The notes under the pieces: model-generated
What the model was told of the DNA's origin: nothing
Seen by the model: only the letters and a program-made list of their open reading frames with translations
Databases searched by the model: none
Source: Mycolicibacterium lacusdiani
Lineage (GTDB): Bacteria; Actinomycetota; Actinomycetes; Mycobacteriales; Mycobacteriaceae
Length of the DNA: 64,000 bases
Assembly: GCF_021916785.1 (NCBI RefSeq)
Contig: NZ_JAKCFC010000001.1
Span: 310,001 to 374,000 of the forward strand
Direction: 5' to 3'
In this document: in pieces, positions 42,785-51,758 of the stretch
Numbering within the stretch: position 1 is the stretch's first letter
Layout: each line of letters starts with the position of its first letter
Program-made: the position numbers and the translations under genes

Positions 42785-44236
42785 CTATCGACCAGAGGTG
42801 GGTTGCGAGGCGACGGACGCAGACGAGGACGGCACCGTCGACGGCCGCTCGATGATGGTGGATCGGGGACCACCGACGCGGTAGCTCGCGCCCCGGTGCT
42901 CGTCCGGCAGCCGATCACCCCGCCCGAACAGTTTGTTGCGCAACGAACCTGGCGCGTACTCCTCCTGGTAGGCGCCGCGTTCGGTGAGCACGGGCACGAC
43001 GTGGTCGATGAAGTCGGCGAACGATCCCGGCGTGACCGCATAGGCGAGGTTGAAGCCGTCGACGTCCGTCTCGTCGACCCACTCCTGCAGTACGTCGGCG
43101 ACCCGGGTGCCCGATCCGACGATCAGCGGCCCCATGCCGCCGATCTCAGCCCACGTGGCGATGTCGTCGACCGCCCATTCGCCGCCGTCGGGATCGGCGG
43201 ACTGGAAGGCCTTCACCGCAGAGAGGATGGCGTTCGAGTCGACGTCGGCGATCGGCTCGTCGCGCCCGTACCGGGACAGGTCCACGCCCATCCACCCGGA
43301 CATGAACACCAGCGCGCCCTCCGGGTCGCCGTAGGACAGGTACTCGGCGTGCTTGGCGCGGGCCTGCTCCTCGGTGGCGGCGGTGATCACCGTGGACAGG
43401 TTGAAGATCTTCGCCGAGTAGGGATCACGGCCGGCGAGTTCGAGTTCGCGACGGATCGTGTCGACGGTCTCCCGCAGGATCGCCTTGGTGGGTGCTGCCG
43501 TGAAGATCGCCTCGGCGTTCTCGGCCGCGAAGCGAACGCCGCGCGGTGACGACCCTGCCTGGAAGATCACCGGCGTGCGCTGGGGCGACGGCTCGGACAG
43601 GTGGATGCCGGGCACGCTGAAGTGCTGACCCTGGTGCCCGATGTGGTGCACCTTGTCGGGGTCGGTGAAGACGCCGCGCTCGCGGTCGCGGATCACCGCG
43701 TCGTCCTCCCAACTGCCCTCCCACAGCTTGTAGAGCACCTCGAGGTACTCGTCGGCGTGGTCGTAGCGCGCGTCGTGGGCGGGCTGGTCGGTCTGCCCCA
43801 TGTTGCGTGCGGCCGCGGGAAGGTAACCGGTGACGACGTTCCAGCCGACCCGTCCCTTCGTGAGGTGGTCGAGGGTGGAGACGCGACGGGCGAAGGGGTA
43901 CGGGTGCTCGAAACCGGTTCCGGTGGTGATGCCGAACCCGAGGTGCTCGGTCACCAGCGCCATGGCGGACACCAGCAGGAGGGGGTCGTTGACCGGGATC
44001 TGGGCGGCTTGGCGGATCGCGGCTTCGTCGTTGGCGCCGTAGATGTCGTAGGTGCCGAGGACGTCGGCGATGAACAGCCCGTCGAACCTGCCGCGTTCGA
44101 GCAGCCGGGCCAGATCGGCCCAGTACGCGAGGTCCTTGTACTCGGCGGACCTGTCGTCCGGATGCCGCCACAGACCGGGGGACTGGTGGGCGACGCAATT
44201 CATGTCGAAGGCGTTGAAGCGAATGGTGCGAGTCAC
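42785..44236 (-). CDS. NtaA/SnaA/DszA-family flavin monooxygenase
   Basis: A 483-residue LLM monooxygenase of the NtaA/DszA group: NCVAHQSPGLWRHPDD, GTYDIYGANDEAAIR, ITTGTGFEHPYPFARRVSTLDHLTKGRVGWNVVTGY (partial motifs shown elsewhere). Family members oxidise nitrilotriacetate, pristinamycin or aryl sulfones. Next to SsuD- and SfnB-like genes, a sulfone or sulfonate substrate is likely. GTG 44236 is used because the conserved N-terminus TIRFNAFDMN starts there. It is divergent from the hybrid kinase gene across 211 bases. Confidence 0.8.
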   Translation of the reverse strand: MTRTIRFNAFDMNCVAHQSPGLWRHPDDRSAEYKDLAYWADLARLLERGRFDGLFIADVLGTYDIYGANDEAAIRQAAQIPVNDPLLLVSAMALVTEHLGFGITTGTGFEHPYPFARRVSTLDHLTKGRVGWNVVTGYLPAAARNMGQTDQPAHDARYDHADEYLEVLYKLWEGSWEDDAVIRDRERGVFTDPDKVHHIGHQGQHFSVPGIHLSEPSPQRTPVIFQAGSSPRGVRFAAENAEAIFTAAPTKAILRETVDTIRRELELAGRDPYSAKIFNLSTVITAATEEQARAKHAEYLSYGDPEGALVFMSGWMGVDLSRYGRDEPIADVDSNAILSAVKAFQSADPDGGEWAVDDIATWAEIGGMGPLIVGSGTRVADVLQEWVDETDVDGFNLAYAVTPGSFADFIDHVVPVLTERGAYQEEYAPGSLRNKLFGRGDRLPDEHRGASYRVGGPRSTIIERPSTVPSSSASVASQPTSGR

Positions 44237-44251
44237 CGGCGTGATCTTCGC

Positions 44252-44269
44252 CGCCGCGCAGTTGCGGCG
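44252..44269. other. Hairpin just upstream of the sulfur operon
   Basis: CGCCGC-GCAGTT-GCGGCG, a 6-bp stem with a 6-base loop, 16 bases before the GTG of the NtaA/DszA-type gene. It could affect translation or be an operator half-site; no more can be said. Confidence 0.3.
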
Positions 44270-44339
44270 CACTGCTTCCGCTCGTGACGATTCTGAACCG
44301 GCGCGGGCGGCAGCGTGGCGGTCTGGGGGCGACCCCAAG

Positions 44340-44366
44340 GTTTGCGTAAGGTCGCTGCGCGGGTAA
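44340..44366 (+). promoter_or_regulatory. SigF-type promoter of the hybrid kinase operon
   Basis: GTTT, 17 bases, GGGTAA: both boxes fit the mycobacterial SigF consensus GTTT-N15-17-GGGTA. The predicted transcript would start near 44373, giving a 75-base leader before GTG 44448. Confidence 0.55.
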
Positions 44367-44447
44367 ATGGGTGCACCGGTCGGCTGAAGTCGGAGGATGG
44401 ATGACGGTTGCGGGGGGACACTAGGCGCGTCGGCGAGAGGACGTTCG

Positions 44448-47400
44448 GTGAGTGGTGAGCAGGCGAGCCGGCCTGTCCCGACCGCAGCAGACTCCTCGGT
44501 CTTCGATGCCGATCCCACCGTCGGTGCGGACCTCGCGAGGGTCGACTGGTCGACCACGCCGCTCGGACCGCCTTCGGAGTGGCCGCAGAGCTTGCTGACG
44601 GCCGTCAGCATCCTGCTGTCGTCGCGGTTCTCGATGTGGATGGCGTGGGGTCCGGAACTCACGTTCTTCTGCAACGACGCGTACCGGCGTGACACGTTGG
44701 CCAGCAAGTACCCCTGGGCGCTCGGGCGCCCCGCCCGCGAAGTGTGGGCGGAGATCTGGACCGACATCGGTCCGCGGATCGAGCGGGTGCTCACGACCGG
44801 AGTGGCCACCTGGGACGCCGCCCTGCTGCTGTTCGTGGAGCGGTCCGGCTACCCGGAGGAGAGCTACCACACCTTCTCCTACAGTCCACTGCGAGACGAC
44901 TCGGGCGACGTGGTGGGCATGCTGTGCGTGGTCAGCGAGGACACCCAACGGGTGATCAGCGAGCGGAGGCTGTCGACCCTTCGCGACCTCGGCTCCGACC
45001 CCAGCGTGCTCCCGTCCGAGGAGCAGATCCTCACCGTCGCTTCGGCGCAACTCGCCAGAAACCTCCGCGACCTGCCGTTCACCCTGACCTACCTCTTCGA
45101 CGACGACGGCACCACCCACCTCGCGGCCACCAGTGGCATCGAGCAGGACCACCCCGTTGCCCCGATGGTCCTGCCCGCCGACGGGACGTCGATCTGGCCG
45201 AGCGCCGCGGCCCAACGGGGCGAGACCGTGCTCGTCGACTTCCAGGGGCAACGCTTCAGCGATCTGCCCGTCGGGGACTGGTCGCAGCCACCGACTCAGG
45301 CACTGGTGGTGCCGCTGATCCAGCAGGGCGCATCGCCGTGCGGTTTCCTGGTGGCTGCGTTGAACCGCTTCCGGCCCTTGGACGACGCCTACCGGGGCTT
45401 CGTGGACCTGGTGGCCGCGCACTTGGCTGCGGAGATCGGCAGCGCCAGAAGCTATCGGGCGCAGCAGCGTCGCGCCGAGGAGCTCGCCGAACTCGACCGC
45501 GCCAAGACGACGTTCTTCTCCAACATCAGCCACGAGTTCCGCACTCCACTGACGTTGATCCTCGCTCCCGTCGCAGACCTGCGCAGCAGGGTCGAGGGCG
45601 TGGACGACCGTGCCCGCGCCGAGCTGGACGTGATCCACCGCAACGGGTTACGGCTCGCGAAGCTCGTCAACACGCTGCTCGATTTCTCCCGCATCGAGGC
45701 AGGCCGCATGCAGGCCTCCTATCAGCCCGTCGATCTGGCCGCCGCGACCGCCGAACTCGCGAGCGTGTTCCGCTCGGCGGTGGAACGGGCCGGCCTGGAT
45801 CTGCTGGTCGAGTGCGCTCCGCTGGACGAGCCCGTCTACCTGGACTCCGACATGTGGGAGAAGGTCGTCCTGAACCTGCTCTCCAACGCGCTGAAGTTCA
45901 CCTTCGACGGGTCGATCTCGGTCCGGGTGACGCAGGACGCGGACGCAGCGGTGGTCACCGTCGCCGACACGGGTGTCGGCGTGCCGACCAAGGAGATGCC
46001 ACGCCTGTTCGAACGGTTCCATCGGATCGAGAACGCGCGCACCAGATCTCACGAAGGTAGTGGCATCGGCCTCGCCCTGGTGAAGGAACTGGTCGGCCTG
46101 CACGGCGGGACCATCTCCGCGCAGAGCGTCGAGGGCACCGGCACCTCCTTCACGATCCGTCTGCCGTTCGGCGCCGCTCACCTACCCACCGAGTTCGTGG
46201 GTTCGGCCGTGGGGGATCGTCCGACCTCGGCCATCGCCGACCCCTACGTGCAGGAGGCGTTGCGGTGGCTGCCGTCCGACGCCGACTCGCACGGTGTCGA
46301 GGCCGGGGAGCCGCTCTCACTCGACGGCGCGGTCACGGCGTCGTCGACGGCCACGGTGCCCGCTCGGGTACTCGTCGCCGACGACAACGCGGACATGCGG
46401 GAGTACCTGACCCGTCTGCTGCGGACCGCAGGCTACGAGGTGGAGCCGGTCGTCGACGGGCAGCAGGCGCTCGAGCAGATCCGCGCATCCCTGCCGGATC
46501 TGGTCGTCAGTGACGTCATGATGCCGCGCCTGGACGGGTTGTCTCTGGTGACTGCGTTGCGCACCGACCCGCGCACCGCGGCCGTCCCCGTCCTGCTGCT
46601 GTCCGCACGTGCAGGGCAGGAGGAGTCGATCGAGGGACTCGAAGCGGGGGCCGACGACTACCTGGTCAAGCCGTTCGCCGCCGCGGAACTCCTTGCCCGC
46701 GTTCGGGGCAACGTCGAACTGGCCCGATTGCGGAACCACCATGCCCGCTGGCGGACGGCCCTGGTCGACGCGATGCAGGAGGCGTTCTTCGTCTGCGACG
46801 AAGAGGGCACCGTCATCGAGATCAACGCAGCGTTCAGCGAAGTACTCGGCTACGGCCCCGAGGGGCTGCCGTATCCGGCCGTGCACCCGTGGTGGCCCGA
46901 CGAGGCGACCGACCCCGAGGCGTATCGCGAGGTCGCCGAATCGTTCGGTGGGCTGATGGATCATGCCCACGGCACGTACACCGTGCCCGTGACCCATCAC
47001 GACGGGCACCGGCTGTGGGTGACGTTCAGCTTCAGTCACGCCGCCGACCCCGAGACCGGGAGGCGGGTGATGGTCGGAACGCTGCGCGACGCGACGGCCG
47101 AGCACTACACCGTCCAGCGCCAGACGGCGCTGGCCGAGCTGAATCGGGTGCTTTCGCAAGCGGATACCGTCGGTGAAGCACTGCGCGCGACGACTGAGGA
47201 ACTGCGCCGGGTGTGGCGGGCACACCGCGTCCTGGCCATCACGTTCCGCAGCCAGGGCGCGCCGCCCGACGACGAGCGGACGATCGTCGCGGGTGCACCC
47301 GCTCGGTGGGACGACCTCACGGCTCAGGCTCGCGAGGCGGTTCGCACGCTCGCCGACGGCGACCTGCTGGCCACTCGCACCGATCACCCGGGGTCGGCAG

Positions 47401-48632
47401 GCATTGCCCTGCAACATCCCCGCGGCATTCTGGTGCTGTGGATCGAGCTGATCGAGCAGCGGCCGTTCACGCCCGAGGATCAGACGCTGCTCACGGTGCT
47501 CGCCGGACGATTGGGGCAGGGTTTGCAGCGCGTGAACCAACTCGACCAGCAGCGCGAAACCGCGCTGGCGCTGCAACATTCGATTCTGGGCCCCGCCAAC
47601 CTGCCCGAGGGTTTCGCGGTGCGGTACCAACCGGCCACGCGGCCGCTGCAGGTCGGCGGCGACTGGTACGACGTCGTCGATCTCGACGACGGCCGCATCG
47701 CACTCGTCGTCGGCGACTGCGTCGGCCACGGCTTGGCTGCGGCCGCCGTGATGGGCCAGTTGCGTAGCGCTTGTCGCGCACTTCTACTCGAGAGGCCAAG
47801 CCCGCGTGCGGCCTTGGCGGCGCTCGACCGCTTCGCGGCCCGACTGCCCGGTGCAGTCTGTACGACGGCGTTCTGCGCGGTACTCGACACCTCGACCGGC
47901 GAACTCGTGTACTCCAGCGCCGGGCATCCGCCGCCGATACTCGTGAACGCCGACCGCACGACCCGGGTATTGGAGGACGGCCACACGATCCCGCTGGGTA
48001 TCCGGCCCGACCGCGAACGGCCGGAGGCCCGCACGACGATCCCGCCGCGCGGCACCCTGCTGCTCTACACCGATGGCTTGGTGGAGCGGCGACAGGATTC
48101 CCTTGACCAGGGGATCGCCCGCGCCACCGAACTCGTCTCCGTGGGTAGCTCGTCGACGCTCGACGATCTCGCGACGAACGTGATGTCGACGCTGACGCCG
48201 GCCGACGGCTATCAGGACGACGTCGCGCTGCTGCTCTACCGGCAGCCGGCGCCGCTGCGCATGGACATTCCGCCGCACGTCAGCCATCTGGCGTCCACTC
48301 GGAACGCACTGCGCGACTGGCTGGTTCGTGCCGGCCTGGTGGACGAACAGGTGCAGGGGCTGCTGGTCGCGGCTGGCGAAGCGGTGGCCAACGCCATCGA
48401 GCACGGTCACCGGGACGGCGCCGACGGCGTCATCACGATCGCGGCGAGCGCGTTGGTGGACCGGTTGGACCTGACGGTGATCGACAGGGGCGCCTGGAAG
48501 GCCGAACGCACCGTTCCCGATCTGAGTCGGGGGCGGGGGATAGCGCTCATGCGTGCCCTCGTCGACGACGTCACCATCGAGCAGGGCCCCACGGGGACGA
48601 CGGTCTCCTTTCACACGAGGATTGCGTCATGA
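44448..48632 (+). CDS. Hybrid histidine kinase/receiver/PAS/GAF/PP2C phosphatase/RsbW-like kinase
   Basis: A 1394-residue soluble protein. Domains by inspection: PAS (about 40-170), GAF (190-335), HisKA with H362 in SNISHEFRTPL, HATPase_c (465-575; TGVGVPT, GSGIGLAL), receiver (638-755; D689 in VVSDVMMP, K741), PAS (770-885), GAF (895-1030), PP2C/SpoIIE (1055-1265; GGDWYD, VVGDCVGHG, YTDGLVE, GYQDDVALL), and a C-terminal RsbW-like ATPase (1280-1392; GEAVANAIEHG, GRGIALMRAL). All active residues are present. It could couple histidine kinase signalling to a sigma-factor partner switch. ATG 44397 is an alternative start; GTG 44448 has GAGAGGA well spaced. Confidence 0.85.
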   Translation: MSGEQASRPVPTAADSSVFDADPTVGADLARVDWSTTPLGPPSEWPQSLLTAVSILLSSRFSMWMAWGPELTFFCNDAYRRDTLASKYPWALGRPAREVWAEIWTDIGPRIERVLTTGVATWDAALLLFVERSGYPEESYHTFSYSPLRDDSGDVVGMLCVVSEDTQRVISERRLSTLRDLGSDPSVLPSEEQILTVASAQLARNLRDLPFTLTYLFDDDGTTHLAATSGIEQDHPVAPMVLPADGTSIWPSAAAQRGETVLVDFQGQRFSDLPVGDWSQPPTQALVVPLIQQGASPCGFLVAALNRFRPLDDAYRGFVDLVAAHLAAEIGSARSYRAQQRRAEELAELDRAKTTFFSNISHEFRTPLTLILAPVADLRSRVEGVDDRARAELDVIHRNGLRLAKLVNTLLDFSRIEAGRMQASYQPVDLAAATAELASVFRSAVERAGLDLLVECAPLDEPVYLDSDMWEKVVLNLLSNALKFTFDGSISVRVTQDADAAVVTVADTGVGVPTKEMPRLFERFHRIENARTRSHEGSGIGLALVKELVGLHGGTISAQSVEGTGTSFTIRLPFGAAHLPTEFVGSAVGDRPTSAIADPYVQEALRWLPSDADSHGVEAGEPLSLDGAVTASSTATVPARVLVADDNADMREYLTRLLRTAGYEVEPVVDGQQALEQIRASLPDLVVSDVMMPRLDGLSLVTALRTDPRTAAVPVLLLSARAGQEESIEGLEAGADDYLVKPFAAAELLARVRGNVELARLRNHHARWRTALVDAMQEAFFVCDEEGTVIEINAAFSEVLGYGPEGLPYPAVHPWWPDEATDPEAYREVAESFGGLMDHAHGTYTVPVTHHDGHRLWVTFSFSHAADPETGRRVMVGTLRDATAEHYTVQRQTALAELNRVLSQADTVGEALRATTEELRRVWRAHRVLAITFRSQGAPPDDERTIVAGAPARWDDLTAQAREAVRTLADGDLLATRTDHPGSAGIALQHPRGILVLWIELIEQRPFTPEDQTLLTVLAGRLGQGLQRVNQLDQQRETALALQHSILGPANLPEGFAVRYQPATRPLQVGGDWYDVVDLDDGRIALVVGDCVGHGLAAAAVMGQLRSACRALLLERPSPRAALAALDRFAARLPGAVCTTAFCAVLDTSTGELVYSSAGHPPPILVNADRTTRVLEDGHTIPLGIRPDRERPEARTTIPPRGTLLLYTDGLVERRQDSLDQGIARATELVSVGSSSTLDDLATNVMSTLTPADGYQDDVALLLYRQPAPLRMDIPPHVSHLASTRNALRDWLVRAGLVDEQVQGLLVAAGEAVANAIEHGHRDGADGVITIAASALVDRLDLTVIDRGAWKAERTVPDLSRGRGIALMRALVDDVTIEQGPTGTTVSFHTRIAS

Positions 48633-48934
48633 CCACTCCGCTGACCGTCGACACCCGGGGACGCGAGGACGGCACCTACGTCGTCGTCGCGGCGGGCGAG
48701 ATCGACCTGAGCAACGTGAAGTCGTTCGCCGAAGCGCTCGACGCGGCGATCGAGGCCGCACAGTCCGAGACGGTCGCAGTCGACCTCGGAGCGGTCGACT
48801 ACCTCGACAGCGGTGCGATCAATGCGCTGTTCGCCCACGCGGGTCGGATAGCGGTCGTCGCGAATCCGATTCTGCTGCCGGTGCTCAACGTCAGCGGGCT
48901 CACCGAACTGGTGCCCGTCGAGCCTGCGTACTGA
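48629..48934 (+). CDS. STAS-domain anti-sigma factor antagonist
   Basis: A 101-residue single STAS domain with the phosphorylatable Ser61 in DYLDSGAINALF. Its ATG overlaps the stop of the giant kinase-phosphatase gene by 4 bases, so the two are made together. It is the natural substrate both for the RsbW-like domain (phosphorylation) and the PP2C domain (dephosphorylation) of that protein. Confidence 0.9.
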   Translation: MTTPLTVDTRGREDGTYVVVAAGEIDLSNVKSFAEALDAAIEAAQSETVAVDLGAVDYLDSGAINALFAHAGRIAVVANPILLPVLNVSGLTELVPVEPAY

Positions 48935-48960
48935 TCGATCGCGTGGCGCACCCGCTATCG

Positions 48961-49518
48961 TCATTCCATCGCCATGTCCCAGAAGCCCACCTCGAGTGCG
49001 AGCACGTCGGCCAGCACGTCGTCCCGGCCGTCCGGCGAGGCCAGCCGGCCAAGGGCGTCGACGTAGTCCGCGAAGCCCGGATGGGTCCAGTGCTCGGTGA
49101 ACTCGGCGAACGGTGACGACTCCGACGACGCCGTCGTCCACGCCATCAGGTAGACGCGCTCCAGGGCCCACAGTGCCGTGATGGCGTCGTCGAACGGCGC
49201 GGCGTCGAGGCGTCGGAGCGAATCGCGGTAGGCGAGCGTCGCGGGCAGGCGTTCCACGTCGAGGTCGATGCCGCGGCGGTCCGCCTGCACGTCGAACCAG
49301 TCGAGTTCGTCGACGAGCGCCACGCAGCCGCCTGCCAGGGCGGACTGGGCGCCACGGGGCGCCCGGGCCAGGAGTCGGGCCTGGAACGTCAATAGATCGG
49401 CGACGAACAGAACGTCCTGGGCAAGCCAGCGGTCGAATGCGGCGTCGGCTATCGCGCCGTCGCGCACGGCATGCAGGAACGGGTGTCGGGTGGCGGCAGT
49501 CCATAGGTCATCGAGCAC
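48961..49518 (-). CDS. TenA-like protein, Glu type (TenA_E)
   Basis: A 185-residue haem-oxygenase-like fold protein related to TenA, with LAQDVLFVADLLTFQARLLAR and TEHWTHPGFADYVDALGRL. The Cys of TenA_C is absent; instead a Glu lies in LWALERVYLMAW, as in the TenA_E subgroup whose role is not settled and may be in thiamine degradation product salvage. GTG start. It is convergent with the STAS gene and is the second TenA relative in this window. Confidence 0.72.
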   Translation of the reverse strand: MLDDLWTAATRHPFLHAVRDGAIADAAFDRWLAQDVLFVADLLTFQARLLARAPRGAQSALAGGCVALVDELDWFDVQADRRGIDLDVERLPATLAYRDSLRRLDAAPFDDAITALWALERVYLMAWTTASSESSPFAEFTEHWTHPGFADYVDALGRLASPDGRDDVLADVLALEVGFWDMAME

Positions 49519-49553
49519 CTGACCGACCCTATCGCCGAGACCGCCGCCCGCGG

Positions 49554-50099
49554 TTACCGCCGCGCCAGGAGCCACGCCCGTCCGTCGCTCTCACCGGAGG
49601 CGAGGACGTCGAGATGACCGAAGGCCCGGTCGAGTTCGCCGGGTGCGATGCGGAACCTGCCGGTGTGCCCACCGACCTCGCTCAGTGCGCTCGCCGCCAG
49701 CAGACCGCCCGGGGTGAGACGCGCGGTGATCTCGGCGTCGAGGCGGGCGTCGCGGAAGGCCAGACAGAGGATGACGTCCGCCACCGGCCCGTCGGGCAGC
49801 CCCTCGTCGAGGTCGGCGACGACGAAACGGCACCGCTGCGCGACACCTGCGGCGGCGGCGAGTTCGGTGGCGCGGCGGACCGCGACCGGCGAGACGTCGA
49901 CGCCCAGCACGTCCATGCCCCGGCTGGCCAGCCAGACCGCAGCCGCACCGTCGCCGCACGCGACGTCCAGCGCCGAGCCTGCCGACGGAAACTTCGCGAC
50001 GAAGGGCCGAAACACCGTCGGCAGCCCGATCGAACCCGTTGTCGCCGAGGGTCGTTCGGCATAGCGGGCGTCCCATCGGGCGCGGTCGTCGTCGGACAC
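49554..50099 (-). CDS. Class I SAM-dependent methyltransferase-like protein
   Basis: A 181-residue Rossmann-fold protein with the SAM loop ALDVACGDGAAAVWLA, the acidic second motif VLGVDVSPVAV, and FVVADLDEGLP. It has no recognisable substrate domain. GTG 50099 follows the AMP-ligase stop by 5 bases, so the two are co-transcribed. The methyl acceptor is unknown. Confidence 0.8.
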   Translation of the reverse strand: MSDDDRARWDARYAERPSATTGSIGLPTVFRPFVAKFPSAGSALDVACGDGAAAVWLASRGMDVLGVDVSPVAVRRATELAAAAGVAQRCRFVVADLDEGLPDGPVADVILCLAFRDARLDAEITARLTPGGLLAASALSEVGGHTGRFRIAPGELDRAFGHLDVLASGESDGRAWLLARR

Positions 50100-50104
50100 T
50101 GCGA

Positions 50105-51649
50105 TCAGGCCAGGACGTCGTCGAGCACCATTGCAAGCAACGTGCGACGGTCCAGCTTTCCGCTGGCCAACGTCGGGATTCGATCGGCGGTGGTGATCAC
50201 CCACCGCGTGGGCACCTTGTACGCGGAGAGTCGGACGCGGGCGCGTTCGGTGAGTGCGTCGACGTCGACGTCCCCGCCCGCGGGCACGACGACGGCGCAT
50301 ACCTCCTCACCGCGCTGGGGATGCTCGAGACCGACGACCACGCACTGGGTCACGTCGTCGAAGTCGTTGACCACGGCTTCGACTTCCAGCGGTGAGACGT
50401 TCGCTCCGCCGGACTTGATCAGCTCACTGGTGCGTCCGACGTAGAACAGTCGAGGGTCTCCGGCGCGGCGGTAGACGCGGTCGCCAGTGTGGTACCACCC
50501 GTCCGGGTCGAACGTGTCGGCCCGCTCGCGCTTGTTGTAGCCCGCCATCACCCCGACGCCCCGGATGAGGAGTTCGCCGGTCGTGCCGTCGGGCACGGGA
50601 CGACCGTCTTCGTCGACGACGGCGATCTCGGTGCAGCAGAAGCCGCCTGCGGTCTCGGACATGGTGCGGTGCACGGGAAATCCGTCGGGGACGTCGGTCA
50701 TCGCGATGTCGATCGGCCCGTCGCGCAGCATGGGTGCGCTGTCGAGGTCGCGGGTGGCGAAGCTCGGGTGGTCGCGCAGCCGCTGGGTGAAGGCCGGCCA
50801 TCCCACGATGCCCGTGGCACGTTCGCGCTCGATCAGGTCGAGAGCGGCCTCGGCGTCGAGGCGCGGCAGCACCAGCAGGGTGATCGGTTCGTGCAGTGCG
50901 CCCGTCGTCGCGAGCAGCCCGCCGATCCAGAAGAACGGCATGGCACACAGGATCCGTGCGGGGCCCGTGGATCCCGTGACGGCCCGGATGGCCGCCGGCC
51001 AGGTCGAGGTCTGCCGGATCAGGGTGCCGTGGGTGTGCAGCACGCCCTTCGGCTCCGCGGTGGACCCGGAGGTGTGCACCATGACGGCGAGGTCGGCCGG
51101 CGTCACCTCTCGCTCCACGCTGGCGAGCACCTCCTCGGGCACCAGCAGATCGTCGGTCGGGTCCCAGCGGGTCGCCCAGCTCCGGTCCGACGCGTCGACG
51201 AGCACCACCGAGCGCAGGTACGGCGCGTCGGCCATGGCGATCCGGCCCGCGGATTGGCCTGCGAGGTCGGGGAACGCCGCCTCGAAGCGCTCGGCGACGT
51301 CGATGTGCAGCACCCGGGCGGGGGCGACGAGCAGGCCGATGTCGCCGAGGCGCACGACCTTCGCGATCTCGGCCGGCGTGTAGAGCGTGCTCAGCGGCAC
51401 CACCACGGCACCGATGCGCGACGCGGCGAGCCACCAGACCACCCACTCGGCACCGTTGGGAAAGAACAGGCCGACGCGCGCACCCTTGCCGACTCCGGTG
51501 GCGAGCAGCCTGCGCGCGACGTCGGCCGACCGTTGCTGCGCCTCGCGGTAGTTGAGCCGGTCGGTCGGGGTGACCACGTAGTCGAGGTCGCCGGACTCGC
51601 GGGCGCGGCGGGCGAGGACGTCGGAAACCGTCGGACGGAGGTCAGTCAC
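50105..51649 (-). CDS. AMP-binding acyl-CoA synthetase family protein
   Basis: A 514-residue adenylating enzyme: ATP loop VHTSGSTAEPKGVLHTHG, SETAGGFCC (variant of the YGxTE motif), GWYHTGDRVYR, and catalytic Lys in TLASGKLDRRTL. It belongs to the acyl/aryl-CoA ligase group (FadD or long-chain type); the carboxylate is unknown. GTG 51649 begins the family N-terminus VTDLRPTVSD. It is divergent from an MDR-type reductase. Confidence 0.83.
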   Translation of the reverse strand: MTDLRPTVSDVLARRARESGDLDYVVTPTDRLNYREAQQRSADVARRLLATGVGKGARVGLFFPNGAEWVVWWLAASRIGAVVVPLSTLYTPAEIAKVVRLGDIGLLVAPARVLHIDVAERFEAAFPDLAGQSAGRIAMADAPYLRSVVLVDASDRSWATRWDPTDDLLVPEEVLASVEREVTPADLAVMVHTSGSTAEPKGVLHTHGTLIRQTSTWPAAIRAVTGSTGPARILCAMPFFWIGGLLATTGALHEPITLLVLPRLDAEAALDLIERERATGIVGWPAFTQRLRDHPSFATRDLDSAPMLRDGPIDIAMTDVPDGFPVHRTMSETAGGFCCTEIAVVDEDGRPVPDGTTGELLIRGVGVMAGYNKRERADTFDPDGWYHTGDRVYRRAGDPRLFYVGRTSELIKSGGANVSPLEVEAVVNDFDDVTQCVVVGLEHPQRGEEVCAVVVPAGGDVDVDALTERARVRLSAYKVPTRWVITTADRIPTLASGKLDRRTLLAMVLDDVLA

Positions 51650-51758
51650 GTTCGCATCCTCTCGTACGCCGTCGCCGCATCGGTCGTGAACGGGGCCCGT
51701 GCACGCTTCGCGTCGGCATTTCCGCCGAAACCGCCCCGGCGTTGGGTAGCGTCGCGGC

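Noticed and set aside
44237..44447. SAM-type riboswitch before the sulfur operon
   Set aside because: I looked for SAM-IV-like conserved blocks in the 211-base leader and found none; only a short hairpin is present.
44237..44809. N-terminal extension of the NtaA/DszA-type monooxygenase by 191 codons
   Set aside because: The extension runs into the divergent promoter region and kinase gene and has no family similarity; the conserved N-terminus begins at 44236.
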